A model generated the notes under the pieces. The model was not told the origin of the DNA and did not search any database. It saw only the letters and a program-made list of their open reading frames with translations. DNA of 64,000 nucleotides, taken from the NCBI GenBank assembly GCA_000169075.1, contig AAVT01000001.1:633201-697200 (forward strand). Reading direction: 5' to 3'. Shown here one piece after another: positions 38,111 to 48,612 of this stretch (its first letter is position 1; every line of letters starts with the position of its first letter). The DNA comes from a marine gamma proteobacterium HTCC2143. Lineage in GTDB: Bacteria > Pseudomonadota > Gammaproteobacteria > Pseudomonadales > Dasaniaceae. The position numbers and the translations under genes are program-made.

Positions 38111-39415
38111 TCATGGTTTTTTTTCAATGACAGCATAGTAAAAACCATCATGGCCTTCATTTTGCGGTAATAATTGGCGGCCATAGGGTCGGGCTATACC
38201 CCATGGAGCGTCAATAACGATATGTTTTGCATCTTTTTGTTGCTCGCAAAAATCACCAACAATTATTTCATTTTCGTCAGGTAGAACTGAGCAGGTCGCG
38301 TAGACGAGGCGCCCATTTGGCTTGAGAGTTAGCCACAGAGCGTTGAGTATTTTCCGCTGTAGTTTGGCAAGTTGTGCTATATCGGAGTGCTGTCGATGCA
38401 GCTTGATATCTGGGTTGCGTCGTATAACTCCCGTGGCAGAACAGGGGGCATCTAACAGTATCCGATCGAACGGCTGATTATCCCACCAAGTTAGGGGCTC
38501 TGAGGCATCTCCATGTGTTAATGAGGCCTTTAGTTGCAGGCGCTCGAGGTTCTGCTCAACTTTTTGCAAACGTTGATGATCGACGTCAAGAGCAATCAGT
38601 TGCTTTAATTGTGGCTGCAGTTCAAGCATATGGCAGGTTTTTCCGCCGGGAGCACAGCAGGCGTCAAGCACGCGCTGGCCGGGAGCTAGCGCCATAAGTG
38701 CTGCTGACAGCTGAGGAGCCTCATCCTGAACACTGACCCAACCCGCGGAAAAATTGGGTAGCTGTTCAACCGATACAGCGTTGGTCAGACGAATGCCCTG
38801 GTCGGCAAAATCACAACGACCAGCATCGATACCGTGCGCTGCTAGTTGTTGCAAATAATCGGCAGTAGAACTGTGTTGATGGTTTACTCGCAGGCACATT
38901 GGCGGGTGCTGATTGTTGACGGATTCAATACTTGATGCTTCAGCCGGCCATGCTTTAACCAGCTCGTCGTGCAGCCATTGCGGATGGGATTGAGCTTCTG
39001 CAACTGTTAGCTTGGTCAGTAAATCCTGCTCGTTTCTTTGCCACTGACGCAATACGCCGTTTACAAATCCTTTTGCCCAGTGCTTTTTTAGTGACTTTGT
39101 TGCATTAACCGTTGTACTGACGGCGGCGTGATCTGGGATGCGCATTTCGCTCAGTTGATAAATTCCAATTAGCACCAACATAAGAACGTCGTGGTCTTTA
39201 CCTTTTAAGGGTTTTTGAATCAATAATTTCGCGATGCCGTTGAGTTTTGGGTAAAAACGCAAGACGCCGTAACACAGCTGCCGGTAAAGGCTCCTGTCTT
39301 TTTCAGCGACCTGCTGTTCCAACAGGGGTAGCTGTTGCGATAAAGATGAGCCGTTAACTATCTTTGCGAGACAGCGTGCTGCCGCTGCACGACTATCCAA
39401 TAGTGTGTTGCTCAT
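38111..39415 (-). CDS. rsmB: RsmB, 16S rRNA m5C967 methyltransferase
   Basis: A 434-residue rRNA methyltransferase. An N-terminal NusB-like RNA-binding domain (about 1-140) is followed by the SAM domain with DACCAPGGKTCH. DAPCSATGVIRRNPDI and YATCSVLPDENE hold the two catalytic cysteines. It overlaps the fmt stop by ATGA, so it is translationally coupled. The length is normal. Confidence 0.97.
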   Translation of the reverse strand: MSNTLLDSRAAAARCLAKIVNGSSLSQQLPLLEQQVAEKDRSLYRQLCYGVLRFYPKLNGIAKLLIQKPLKGKDHDVLMLVLIGIYQLSEMRIPDHAAVSTTVNATKSLKKHWAKGFVNGVLRQWQRNEQDLLTKLTVAEAQSHPQWLHDELVKAWPAEASSIESVNNQHPPMCLRVNHQHSSTADYLQQLAAHGIDAGRCDFADQGIRLTNAVSVEQLPNFSAGWVSVQDEAPQLSAALMALAPGQRVLDACCAPGGKTCHMLELQPQLKQLIALDVDHQRLQKVEQNLERLQLKASLTHGDASEPLTWWDNQPFDRILLDAPCSATGVIRRNPDIKLHRQHSDIAQLAKLQRKILNALWLTLKPNGRLVYATCSVLPDENEIIVGDFCEQQKDAKHIVIDAPWGIARPYGRQLLPQNEGHDGFYYAVIEKKP

Positions 39416-40386
39416 GGATTGCCAATAACGTCAAAGCGCGTTCCTGCGGCAAACATCTCAGCCTTGGAGTTCATTACAGCCGAAATGGGTAGCGCCTTGC
39501 CTCCGGGTAGTTGGATCGTTTGCAATGATAGTTGGCCATCACCGCAGTTGACAATAATGGTTTGTCGATCAGCATAGACGATAGTGCCAGCAGGCTGAGT
39601 TGAATCAAACTGATCCTTTGCTACAACATTGGCGAGCCAAATTTTTATTCGCCTACCGTCCAAGTTGGTATACGCGACCGGAAAAGGATTAAAGGCGCGA
39701 ATTTTTCTTTCGATCACAGTGGCTGCCTGCTGCCAATTAATTGTTAACTCGTCTTTTGATATTTTTGCGGCATACGTCGTGTTTTGACGCGGTTGTGCAG
39801 TAGCAGATATTTGATGCTCGGCAATGCGGTCAAGTGCCTGATTGAGTGCCCGGATACCAAGGGCTGTCAGCTTGTCGAGTAAGCTGCCGCCGGTTTCGCT
39901 ATTTTCAATGTTGCAGCTTGCAGTTAGTAACATGTCGCCGGTGTCGAGTCCTTCGTCCATCTGCATAATGACCACGCCAGACTCTGAATCACCTGCTTCG
40001 ATGGCTCTCTGTATCGGGGCAGCACCTCTCCAGCGAGGAAGCAGAGATGCATGAACATTGATACATCCGTAGTTAGGCGTCTGCAGAATTACCGGCGGCA
40101 ATAACAGTCCATATGCTGCGACAATCATTAAATCTGCGTTAATAGCTTTGAGGGTCTGCTGGTCTTCAACGGCTTTAAAATTAAGCGGCTGAAAGACCGG
40201 AATATTATGCTCTAGCGCAACCTGTTTAACAGGGCTTGGCGTAAGTTTTTTGCCGCGACCAGAGGGTCTGTCGGGTTGGCTATAGACAGCAACTACCTCA
40301 TGTTTGCCTTGCTCCAAAATACTTTTTAGATGGGCGGCAGCAAAGTCGGGAGTGCCGGCGAAGATGAGTCTTAGCATTTTGGCCAT
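39412..40386 (-). CDS. fmt: Methionyl-tRNA formyltransferase
   Basis: Formylates initiator Met-tRNA using 10-formyl-THF. The 324 residues start MAKMLRLIFAGTPDFAA. The catalytic core has INVHASLLPRWRGAAPIQRAI and MDEGLDTGDML, and the C-terminal tRNA-binding domain begins near residue 205 (RKIRAFNPFPVAYT). It lies 14 bp downstream of def in the classical def-fmt-rsmB order. Confidence 0.97.
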   Translation of the reverse strand: MAKMLRLIFAGTPDFAAAHLKSILEQGKHEVVAVYSQPDRPSGRGKKLTPSPVKQVALEHNIPVFQPLNFKAVEDQQTLKAINADLMIVAAYGLLLPPVILQTPNYGCINVHASLLPRWRGAAPIQRAIEAGDSESGVVIMQMDEGLDTGDMLLTASCNIENSETGGSLLDKLTALGIRALNQALDRIAEHQISATAQPRQNTTYAAKISKDELTINWQQAATVIERKIRAFNPFPVAYTNLDGRRIKIWLANVVAKDQFDSTQPAGTIVYADRQTIIVNCGDGQLSLQTIQLPGGKALPISAVMNSKAEMFAAGTRFDVIGNP

Positions 40387-40400
40387 GAGAGGGGTCTACT

Positions 40401-40907
40401 TTAGACGAGTTGTTTGTGCTGTTTTTCTAGTTTTGCTCGAATACGTTTGCGTTTGAGCTGGGAGATGTGGTCGACAAATAACTTACCGTTGAGATGGTCC
40501 ACCTCGTGCTGAATACAAACAGCGAGCAGGCCCTCGGGTTGCAGTTCAAAGGGGTTACCGTCACGATCTAGCGCCTTTACAATGATTTTCTCAGGTCGAG
40601 AGACGGTTTCATGAAATCCTGGAACAGATAGACAGCCCTCTTCATACTCGTGATCAGGACCATCTAGGATGATGATTTCAGGGTTAATAAACACCTGCGG
40701 CTGGTCGCCAGTTTCACTGACGTCGATAACCACGATGCGTTGGTGAATATTGATTTGGGTTGCCGCGAGCCCTATACCCGATGCGTCGTACATAGTAACA
40801 AGCATATCGTCGAGCAGCGTGCGTATCGACTCATCAACAGTGTCCACAGTTTTAGCTATGGTCCGTAGGCGTGGATCTGGAAATTCAAGAATTTGTAGTA
40901 TAGTCAT
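40401..40907 (-). CDS. def: Peptide deformylase
   Basis: Metal-dependent enzyme removing the N-formyl group from nascent proteins. The 168 residues show all three motifs: [17 protein letters not shown] and QHEVDHLNG (two His metal ligands plus the Cys of EGCLS). The first gene of the leftward def-fmt-rsmB-trkA-trkH operon, it is divergent from the LysM gene. Confidence 0.98.
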   Translation of the reverse strand: MTILQILEFPDPRLRTIAKTVDTVDESIRTLLDDMLVTMYDASGIGLAATQINIHQRIVVIDVSETGDQPQVFINPEIIILDGPDHEYEEGCLSVPGFHETVSRPEKIIVKALDRDGNPFELQPEGLLAVCIQHEVDHLNGKLFVDHISQLKRKRIRAKLEKQHKQLV

Positions 40908-41117
40908 GGCTAGTTTGTGACGAATTTCTAACTTCTAGTATAAATGCAAGTAATGCTGCTAAGATTATAATCAGAAAGCAAATAATCGAGCTTAAGATCA
41001 AGTATGGTTTGTTTCTAAGCTGCTATAGTATATCAGGTTGTTGAAGAAAATTATCCAATCCTTGGGTGGATTTTGTCCGTTCTGGTATAGCAAAGGTTCC
41101 GAAAAGGGAATGTCATT

Positions 41118-42146
41118 ATGAAGAAAACGGTATTGGGGTGCATTTTCATTGCACTTGTGACCCTTGTTTCTATTGCTCACGCTGGCGATGTCTTGTCACT
41201 TAAAGATGGGCATCCACAGACCTACGTGGTCAAAAAGGGCGATACTCTCTGGGATATATCGCAGATGTATCTCGACGATCCCTGGTTGTGGCCAGAGATT
41301 TGGCACGTTAATCCGCAAATCGATAACCCGCATTTAATCTACCCGGGAGACAAGCTAAACCTAGTTTACATTGATGGCCGTCCCAGGTTAGTGGTGAAAC
41401 GTGGCAAAGAGGTCAAGTTGACCCCTGAGATGCGGATTTCAGAATTAGATTTAGCTATTCCCGCTATTGCCTTGGATACTATATCGCCCTTTTTGACCGA
41501 TAGTCGAATCGTAGATTCGGACGCTCTGAATATGGCACCCTATGTGTTGGCCGGTAATGATGGACATATCATCTCTGGTGCAGGCGACGAGTTGTATGCT
41601 CGAGGAGCATTTACGGAGGAAGAAAAGAATTACGGGATTTTCCGTCCAGGCGATGCCTACATCGACCCAGAAACTGAAGAGTTGTTAGGCTACCAGGCGT
41701 TTTTTATTGCTAATGGTAAGGTGGTTGGTCAAGAGAAGGATATTGCCACGTTAGGCTTAAACCGCACCACTGAAGAGGTTCGGCGAGGCGACCGCTTATT
41801 GCCCGACGAAGAACGTAAAATCAGTTCAAATTTTTATCCCAGTGCCCCCGAAGATGATGTCGATGGTTACATCATCTCAGTAGAAGGCGGCGTGTCTCAG
41901 ATTGGCAGTATGGATGTTGTTGTTCTCAATAAGGGGACCCGTGAAGGGCTCGATGTTGGCCACGTGCTGGCTATTTATCGGGTTGGCGAGCAAGTTCGTG
42001 ATGTGGTTACTAATGAGATTGTTAAGGTGCCAGACACTCGGGCTGGCCTTTTAATGGTATTTCGGACCTTTGAAAAGGTGAGTTATGGTTTGGTTTTGAC
42101 GGCCTCACGCCCGCTGGCTGTTATGGACCGGGTTACCAATCCATAG
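41118..42146 (+). CDS. Secreted LysM-domain protein
   Basis: A 342-residue exported protein. The signal peptide is about 1-22 (VLGCIFIALVTLVSIAHA), and one LysM domain follows at about 35-85: YVVKKGDTLWDISQMYLDDP, then NPHLIYPGDKL. The rest resembles the conserved companion of DprA in Pseudomonas (the PA0020-type gene) and has no named catalytic domain. Peptidoglycan binding in the periplasm is likely. GGGA precedes the ATG, and it is followed 67 bp later by dprA. Confidence 0.9.
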   Translation: MKKTVLGCIFIALVTLVSIAHAGDVLSLKDGHPQTYVVKKGDTLWDISQMYLDDPWLWPEIWHVNPQIDNPHLIYPGDKLNLVYIDGRPRLVVKRGKEVKLTPEMRISELDLAIPAIALDTISPFLTDSRIVDSDALNMAPYVLAGNDGHIISGAGDELYARGAFTEEEKNYGIFRPGDAYIDPETEELLGYQAFFIANGKVVGQEKDIATLGLNRTTEEVRRGDRLLPDEERKISSNFYPSAPEDDVDGYIISVEGGVSQIGSMDVVVLNKGTREGLDVGHVLAIYRVGEQVRDVVTNEIVKVPDTRAGLLMVFRTFEKVSYGLVLTASRPLAVMDRVTNP

Positions 42147-42213
42147 GTCCTCGGGGTCTCATGGCTTCAGTGAGTTGAAAATGTTGTAAACTTTGTGCGA
42201 TCAAGGATGATCA

Positions 42214-43320
42214 ATGAAAGATGATGAAACCCGCGCCTGGCTGGCGCTTAGTCGAATCCCCCACCTTCCCCGCCGCGTTCTGCATCGGCTGATATTGGCG
42301 ACCTCCAGTGCGGAAGAAATATTTCAGCTGAGCGCATTTGAGCTAACCGCGGCAAAGGTTGGCGCTGAAGCGCAAAAAATGCTGCGTGAAGGCGTCGATC
42401 TGCGGCAGGTGGAACAGGATTTTAAAACGGTCCAGCTGCAGCATATTAAACTGTTACCTGTCTCATCAACGCTTTATCCTGCCCTACTGAAAGAAATTAA
42501 TGACCCCCCTCCGTTACTCTATATTCGCGGCGACCTCTCTGTTTTAGACCTGCCCTCACTGGCAATGGTCGGCAGTCGCCGCTCGTCTCAGGCGGGGGGG
42601 GCGAACGCATTTCGCTTTGCCCGCGAATTGGCCGGCGCTGGATTTTCGATTGTTAGCGGTATGGCGCTAGGTGTCGATACTCAATGTCACAGAGGCGCTC
42701 TAGCGGCTGGTGGTTCTACAGTGGCGGTGCTCGGTACCGGTATTGATATTGTTTATCCTCGGCGTAACAAAGAGCTTTTTGAATCCATCGTTTGCCAGGG
42801 AGCTGTCATTTCCGAATTTCCTATGGGAACCGATCCACACCCTGCTCGATTTCCCCGTCGTAATCGCATCATTAGCGGGATGAGCTTGGGGGTGTTGGTA
42901 GTAGAAGCGGCGTTGCAAAGTGGCTCTCTGATTACAGCGCGCTGTGCAATGGAGCAAGGCCGAGAAGTTTTTGCTATTCCGGGATCTATACACAATAGCG
43001 GAAGCAAAGGTTGCCACCAGCTGATAAAACAGGGTGCTAAACTCGTTGAGTCAGTGTCTGATGTCATGGAAGAGTTAAAGGGTTGGTGTGCAGACGCCCC
43101 GCCCGTGCTTGAAGAAAAGGGGGCGCAGAATAAAGTATCAAAAGACCTACATGAACGCGAACGTCTTTTGTTGGATATCATCGGTTACGATCCCGTTTCT
43201 ATCGATAGTCTACAACAGCGAACGGATTGGCCGATGCACGATCTAGTGGCATTGGTTACCGCGCTAGAATTGCGAGGTCTGCTGGATTGTGTCGCCGGAA
43301 GTTACCAGCGAACGGTCTGA
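42214..43320 (+). CDS. dprA: DprA/Smf, DNA-processing protein
   Basis: Single-strand DNA-binding protein that loads RecA in transformation and repair. The 368 residues contain the Rossmann-like core MVGSRRSSQAGG, SGMALGVDTQCHRGAL, GTGIDIVYPRRN, and the later SLGVLVVEAALQSGSLITA. A C-terminal winged-helix DprA domain starts near residue 315 (DIIGYDPVSIDSLQQRT). Presence does not prove natural competence, since the gene is widespread. Confidence 0.96.
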   Translation: MKDDETRAWLALSRIPHLPRRVLHRLILATSSAEEIFQLSAFELTAAKVGAEAQKMLREGVDLRQVEQDFKTVQLQHIKLLPVSSTLYPALLKEINDPPPLLYIRGDLSVLDLPSLAMVGSRRSSQAGGANAFRFARELAGAGFSIVSGMALGVDTQCHRGALAAGGSTVAVLGTGIDIVYPRRNKELFESIVCQGAVISEFPMGTDPHPARFPRRNRIISGMSLGVLVVEAALQSGSLITARCAMEQGREVFAIPGSIHNSGSKGCHQLIKQGAKLVESVSDVMEELKGWCADAPPVLEEKGAQNKVSKDLHERERLLLDIIGYDPVSIDSLQQRTDWPMHDLVALVTALELRGLLDCVAGSYQRTV

Positions 43321-43437
43321 CCTTTATCGTCGATGTGAAAAAAACGCCATTTAGCTTGCAATCGACACCACAAATGGGTAATTTTCGCGGTTTTTCATTG
43401 ATAGAAAAACTAGTTTCAGTGTTTAGAGGACATCAAA

Positions 43438-43941
43438 ATGACCAAACCTTTCGTAGCCATCCTGATGGGCTCAGATTCCGACTTGCCACAAATGGAAGCG
43501 GCATTTGGCGTATTACAATCATTTGATATTGATTTTGAAGTAAAGATTACGTCGGCCCATCGCACCCCAAAGGTGACCCACGATTTTGTTACCAGCGCTG
43601 ATCAGCGCGGCTGTGGGGCATTCATTTGTGCCGCAGGTATGGCGGCTCACTTGGCAGGTGCTGTTGCCGCGGCAACGTTAAAGCCGGTCATCGGTGTACC
43701 TATTAACGCTTCGCTAGATGGCTTGGATGCTCTATTATCGACGGTACAAATGCCCGGTGGTATTCCTGTCGCGACTGTTGCAATTGGTAAAGCGGGTGCA
43801 AAAAATGCCGCTTATCTCGCGGCTCAAATACTGGCGACAGCTGACCCGTCGCTGCATCAAAAACTGATAGACGAGCGTGAGTCGAATGCCCAAGCTATCA
43901 TTGCTAAAGATTTGGCTTTGCAGGAAAAACTTAAAGGTTAA
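43438..43941 (+). CDS. purE: PurE, N5-carboxyaminoimidazole ribonucleotide mutase
   Basis: Purine-synthesis mutase converting N5-CAIR to CAIR. The 167 residues begin with [14 protein letters not shown] and carry SAHRTPK (substrate loop) and [17 protein letters not shown]. The usual partner purK is not adjacent here; tsaC follows 14 bp downstream instead. AGAGGA precedes the ATG. Confidence 0.96.
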   Translation: MTKPFVAILMGSDSDLPQMEAAFGVLQSFDIDFEVKITSAHRTPKVTHDFVTSADQRGCGAFICAAGMAAHLAGAVAAATLKPVIGVPINASLDGLDALLSTVQMPGGIPVATVAIGKAGAKNAAYLAAQILATADPSLHQKLIDERESNAQAIIAKDLALQEKLKG

Positions 43942-43955
43942 ATTGGCTCAGTGTT

Positions 43956-44519
43956 ATGGCGGTAATGCCGATAAAGTACCAGCGCGCTGCCCGGCAATTA
44001 CTCGTTGGGAATATTATCGCCTACCCAACCGAGTCCGTCTGGGGCTTTGGTTGTGATCCTGATAACCAAGAAGCGGTGGCGAAGTTATTGTCATTAAAAC
44101 AGCGACCCGTATCGAAAGGGTTGATTCTTGTTGCCGCTTCAGCCGAACAATTTTCTAGGTATCTTGAGGGCCTTAGCCCTTCGCTTCAGGAAAAATTCCG
44201 TCGTCCAACAGCCGTTCCAACTACCTGGTTGGTTCCCGCGAATAAGCACGCGATGTCCTGGATAACAGGCGACTATGATAGTATCGCATTGAGAGTGAGC
44301 ACTTACAAACCCGTGGTAGATTTGTGTGTTGCTTTTGGTACTCCGCTCGTTTCTACCTCTGCTAATACCGCGGGAAAGGCCCCCAGCCAGTGGCCCTGGC
44401 AAATGCATAGGTATCTTGGTGGTGGGCTGGACTATATTTTGCCGGGCTCTACCGGTGGCAATGTAAAACCATCAGAAATTAGAGATTTGTTATCTGATAA
44501 AGTAATCAGATCTGCGTAG
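43956..44519 (+). CDS. tsaC: TsaC, threonylcarbamoyl-AMP synthase
   Basis: First enzyme of t6A tRNA modification (ANN-decoding tRNAs). The 187 residues have the YrdC/Sua5 fold without the C-terminal Sua5 domain: IAYPTESVWGFGCDP near the N-terminus, KQRPVSKGLIL and SALRV-like SIALRVSTY, then LVSTSANTAGKAP. An in-frame ATG at 43965 is an alternative start. It sits between purE and hemF. Confidence 0.95.
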   Translation: MAVMPIKYQRAARQLLVGNIIAYPTESVWGFGCDPDNQEAVAKLLSLKQRPVSKGLILVAASAEQFSRYLEGLSPSLQEKFRRPTAVPTTWLVPANKHAMSWITGDYDSIALRVSTYKPVVDLCVAFGTPLVSTSANTAGKAPSQWPWQMHRYLGGGLDYILPGSTGGNVKPSEIRDLLSDKVIRSA

Positions 44520-44588
44520 TGATAAAGTAGCGCGCTATTGGTGATCGTGTGGCCATCAAGTATGGTTAGTGCATGGATGCTGGTTTAA

Positions 44589-45536
<948 letters not shown>

Positions 45537-45564
45537 GCGCCTACCTGAACGAGTCTATATAGCA

Positions 45565-46404
45565 ATGACAACAACTGATAAGTATGCGGTATTTGGCAAC
45601 CCGATAAAACATAGCAAGTCACCACAGATTCATAGCGCGTTTGCCCGGCAAACGCAGCAGAATATTAGCTATCGCGCGCATCAAGTGGACGAAGGTAAAT
45701 TTTCCGACGCTGCTGGCAGTTTTTTTGCGAACGGTGGTAAGGGTCTAAATATTACTGTGCCCTTCAAACTTGACGCTTATGACTTCGCCGATGAGCTCAG
45801 TGCCAGAGCTCGTTGTGCTGGTGCAGTGAATACCCTAGCTATGCAAGAAGACGGCAGAATATATGGTGATAACACCGATGGCGCCGGGTTGGTTCGAGAT
45901 ATTTGTGAAAATCTGGCATGGGACATCGGCGGAAAGCGGGTATTACTGCTTGGTGCGGGTGGAGCTATTCGAGGTGTACTAGAACCTCTGATTAAATTAA
46001 AGCCCGCCCATTTACTGATTGCTAATCGCACCGTAAAAAAAGCCCAGCAACTGGCAAGGGATTTTTCACAATTTGGCGATGTCAGTGCGTGTAGTTTCGA
46101 GGCATTACGTGCCAATCAGTTTGATCTGATAATAAACGGGACTAGTGCCAGCCTAGCGGGTGAGTTGCCCCCACTTCCGAGTGAGGCGCTAACTGACGAA
46201 GGCTGCTGTTACGACATGATGTACGGTGCCGGACCAACGCCGTTCATGCGCTGGGGGGCGGCTAACGCCGCCTGGGCGGTTTCCGACGGACTGGGTATGC
46301 TGGTTGAGCAAGCCGCGGAGTCTTTCTGTATTTGGCGGGGTGTACGCCCTCAGACTCGCTTAGTTATTGACGCAATTAGAGAAGAGTTAGAAGCAGAGAT
46401 CTAA
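45565..46404 (+). CDS. aroE: Shikimate dehydrogenase
   Basis: NADPH-dependent reduction of 3-dehydroshikimate. The 279 residues have the shikimate site FGNPIKHSKSPQIH, GLNITVPFKLDAY (catalytic Lys) and GDNTDGAG. The nucleotide site is LLLGAGGAIRGVLEPL with the NRTVKKAQ motif typical of NADPH-using AroE. Same strand and order as hemF-aroE in Pseudomonas. Confidence 0.96.
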   Translation: MTTTDKYAVFGNPIKHSKSPQIHSAFARQTQQNISYRAHQVDEGKFSDAAGSFFANGGKGLNITVPFKLDAYDFADELSARARCAGAVNTLAMQEDGRIYGDNTDGAGLVRDICENLAWDIGGKRVLLLGAGGAIRGVLEPLIKLKPAHLLIANRTVKKAQQLARDFSQFGDVSACSFEALRANQFDLIINGTSASLAGELPPLPSEALTDEGCCYDMMYGAGPTPFMRWGAANAAWAVSDGLGMLVEQAAESFCIWRGVRPQTRLVIDAIREELEAEI

Positions 46405-46824
46405 CGCTCTGCGACTGACTAAGTGTGTTCGAATATGCCGGCCATAACGGTTGCTGATTCAGCGGCCGTGAAATGGATCGTGATTCCCCTTGCTTGCTAT
46501 GGCGAGCCTTCCTGCCGAGGTTGGCGATTTGATGATAACTCCAGCTGTCTTTTAAACAATAGAGCACTTGGCCAATGCTGATCTGAGCAGCATCGTCTGC
46601 ACTGCGGCGGGTATTTTACCGACAGAGCGTATCTCTGAGTCCTGTCTACGGAGACCGTTTCGGATAGGGCTGTCCGATGAGATCAATAAAGTGACTACAA
46701 GTCTTTATCTAACCCGAGTGGCAAAGCAGCTGGTAAGTTGACAAACCTGCTTAAACGTTCGCGGCCCTAGCAGTGTTATGCTGAAATGAATGTGTGGGAC
46801 CGTTTGTACCATTGAGGAAAGATA
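46405..46824. other. 420-bp gap, nothing recognised
   Basis: No gene, RNA or strong hairpin was seen between aroE and ogt. A 63-codon reverse frame overlapping the aroE end lacks coding signs. Confidence 0.5.
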
Positions 46825-47358
46825 ATGAGAGCGATGAAGCGGTTCCCAGCAGATTGTGTTTATCAGAGAATTAGCAGTCCCTTGGGTGAACTTATCGTGG
46901 TTGTAAGGCCTAAAGAATTACACGGTATTCTATGGGAATCTGATTTGCAAAATACAACAACCGCACAGACAATCTCAACCCTTGAGCAAGCCAAAAATAA
47001 TGGTTTAGTTACAGAAGTTAAAAGACAACTCACTCAATATTTTCAAAAAACGCGCAGATCTTTTGCGTTGCCAATTACTTTTGACGGCACCGTTTTCCAA
47101 AAGAAAGTGTGGCATTCGCTGTTGGATGTTCCCTACGGCGAAACTTCGAGTTATCAGCAACAAGCGGAGCGGGTTGGCGGCAAAGAGAAAGTTCGAGCCG
47201 TCGGTACCGCAAACGGAGCGAATCCCATTTCAATTGTTGTCCCATGCCACCGAATAATTGGCAAAAATGGCTTACTAAGCGGGTATGCCGGAGGTATTAG
47301 TGCGAAAGAGTACCTGCTTAACCTTGAAAAAAGCGCTGAAAATATTCCCCAGTGTTAA
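46825..47358 (+). CDS. ogt: Methylated-DNA--protein-cysteine methyltransferase
   Basis: Suicide repair enzyme that removes O6-alkyl groups from guanine. The 177 residues carry the active site PCHRIIG, preceded by the DNA-binding helix region VPYGETSSYQQQAERVGG and AVGTANGANPI. GLLSGYAGGISAKEYLLNLE follows, as in Ogt/AGT proteins. No Ada regulatory domain is present. AGGAAAG precedes the ATG. Confidence 0.95.
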   Translation: MRAMKRFPADCVYQRISSPLGELIVVVRPKELHGILWESDLQNTTTAQTISTLEQAKNNGLVTEVKRQLTQYFQKTRRSFALPITFDGTVFQKKVWHSLLDVPYGETSSYQQQAERVGGKEKVRAVGTANGANPISIVVPCHRIIGKNGLLSGYAGGISAKEYLLNLEKSAENIPQC

Positions 47359-47760
47359 TCTATTTTCGGCAACCGATTGAGGAGCGTCTTTGCAATAACT
47401 CGTAGCACTTGATTAGCGGCAAGGTGTTTATAAGTCTTGTTATGAGAAACCAGGGAGTGGAAGGACTGTTACATCGTCGTCATTTTGGAGTTCAGTTGTT
47501 GATCCACTTCCTCCGATACCCTACTGATACTCGTCAACGCTTTGACTAGTAAGGCACTTAGTTGTTGCTGATGCTCGTGTTAATGAAGGGCCTAGAGATA
47601 GTCTTTTTCCAATTAGTGGGGTTGAGAAAAGTCGTCGTTCGACTCATTGAGAAACTTTCCGATGCTAAGGTTATAGCTGGGATGGCTAGATATTGGTGGC
47701 GGGGACAATCAGGCGAGGTCCGCCTGATCGAAATGTTTCATCGGTGTTGTTAAATGTTTC
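47359..47760. other. 402-bp gap between ogt and dsbA with one hairpin
   Basis: No gene accepted; a 63-codon frame at 47562-47753 has no ribosome-binding site or domain. The only clear structure is the inverted repeat at 47708-47728. Confidence 0.5.
47708..47728. terminator. Hairpin downstream of dsbA
   Basis: ATCAGGCG and CGCCTGAT form a perfect 8-bp stem with a 5-nt loop, 33 bp beyond the dsbA stop. It lacks a T-run, so it could be a terminator, an mRNA-stabilising hairpin or a protein site. Confidence 0.4.
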
Positions 47761-48414
47761 CTATTGAGAAGACAGGTTTGCGCGCTCTTTGTTGATCAGG
47801 AAATCAACGACTTTTAGCATTTCTGTTTGCCCGCCCGCTTCGCGCCCCGACACGCGATATTTGCCATTGACGACAAGCTCGGGAGTGCCGCTGATTTTGT
47901 AGCTGCGGGCTCGAGCATTTGCCTGCTTCACCTGACTATTAACACTGAATGAGGTGAAAGTTTTGCGAAATTTCTCTCTATCGACGCCAAAATCAGAAAA
48001 TATGTCTTCAATATCATCAGTATCGGTTAAGCGTTTGCGCTCAACATTCATCATAGCGAAAATAGGCTCATGGACTTGGTCGAAAACTTTAAGCGATTTA
48101 GCCGTAAAAAACATACGTGCATGGGTTTCCATCGAACTATTCCAAATCGCAGGAGATTGCCAGAAGTCAACATCATCAGACTGATTACGTTTCCACTGTT
48201 GGACCAATGGTTCAAAGCTATAGCAGTGACTGCAGCCATACCAAAAGACCTCAACAACCTCGACTTTACTGCTATCACGCGTGCGGACAGGCTGTTCTAG
48301 AAGCTGATAATGTTTACCTGCGACAAATTGATCTTCCGCTTTGGCAAAAAGAGCAAAGCTAGAAATCAATAAAACTGATAGAACTACCGTGTGGATTTGA
48401 AATTTACGATGCAT
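47761..48414 (-). CDS. dsbA: DsbA-type periplasmic thiol:disulfide oxidoreductase
   Basis: Exported oxidase that introduces disulfides into periplasmic proteins. The 217 residues have a signal peptide (about 1-26, ending FALFAKA). The thioredoxin fold with helical insert has active site CSHC (61-64) in VEVFWYGCSHCYSFEP and the cis-Pro loop SGTPELVVNG. The dipeptide between the cysteines is SH, not the common PH, which would shift redox potential. It lies downstream of the cytochrome c4/c5 genes, as in Pseudomonas, but is cut off from them by a strong terminator. Confidence 0.94.
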   Translation of the reverse strand: MHRKFQIHTVVLSVLLISSFALFAKAEDQFVAGKHYQLLEQPVRTRDSSKVEVVEVFWYGCSHCYSFEPLVQQWKRNQSDDVDFWQSPAIWNSSMETHARMFFTAKSLKVFDQVHEPIFAMMNVERKRLTDTDDIEDIFSDFGVDREKFRKTFTSFSVNSQVKQANARARSYKISGTPELVVNGKYRVSGREAGGQTEMLKVVDFLINKERANLSSQ

Positions 48415-48571
48415 AGTCGCTCCGGTTTGTTAGTCGTCATTAATAGTATAGCCATCGATGTGGGATGATAATGAATTACGTCGAGATACGCTATTTAAGT
48501 GAATAAAGCTCAGAACTCGTTTTTACAGACTTAGTTCCCTGCTAAGGTAAAATTAGTGAACGCAGAAGATA

Positions 48572-48599
48572 AAAAAAGGTGGCCGCGGCCACCTTTTTT
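48572..48599. terminator. Strong bidirectional intrinsic terminator
   Basis: A perfect palindrome: A6, GGTGGCCGCGGCCACC, T6. The GC stem with A-run on one side and T-run on the other terminates on both strands. It directly follows the cytochrome c4 gene on the minus strand. Confidence 0.92.
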
Positions 48600-48612
48600 C
48601 GCAGCTTGAGTG

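Noticed and set aside
46376..46567. 63-codon reverse frame overlapping the aroE end
   Set aside because: No coding signs; antisense overlap with aroE.
47562..47753. 63-codon forward frame between ogt and dsbA
   Set aside because: No start signal or recognisable sequence, and the frame runs through the hairpin at 47708-47728.
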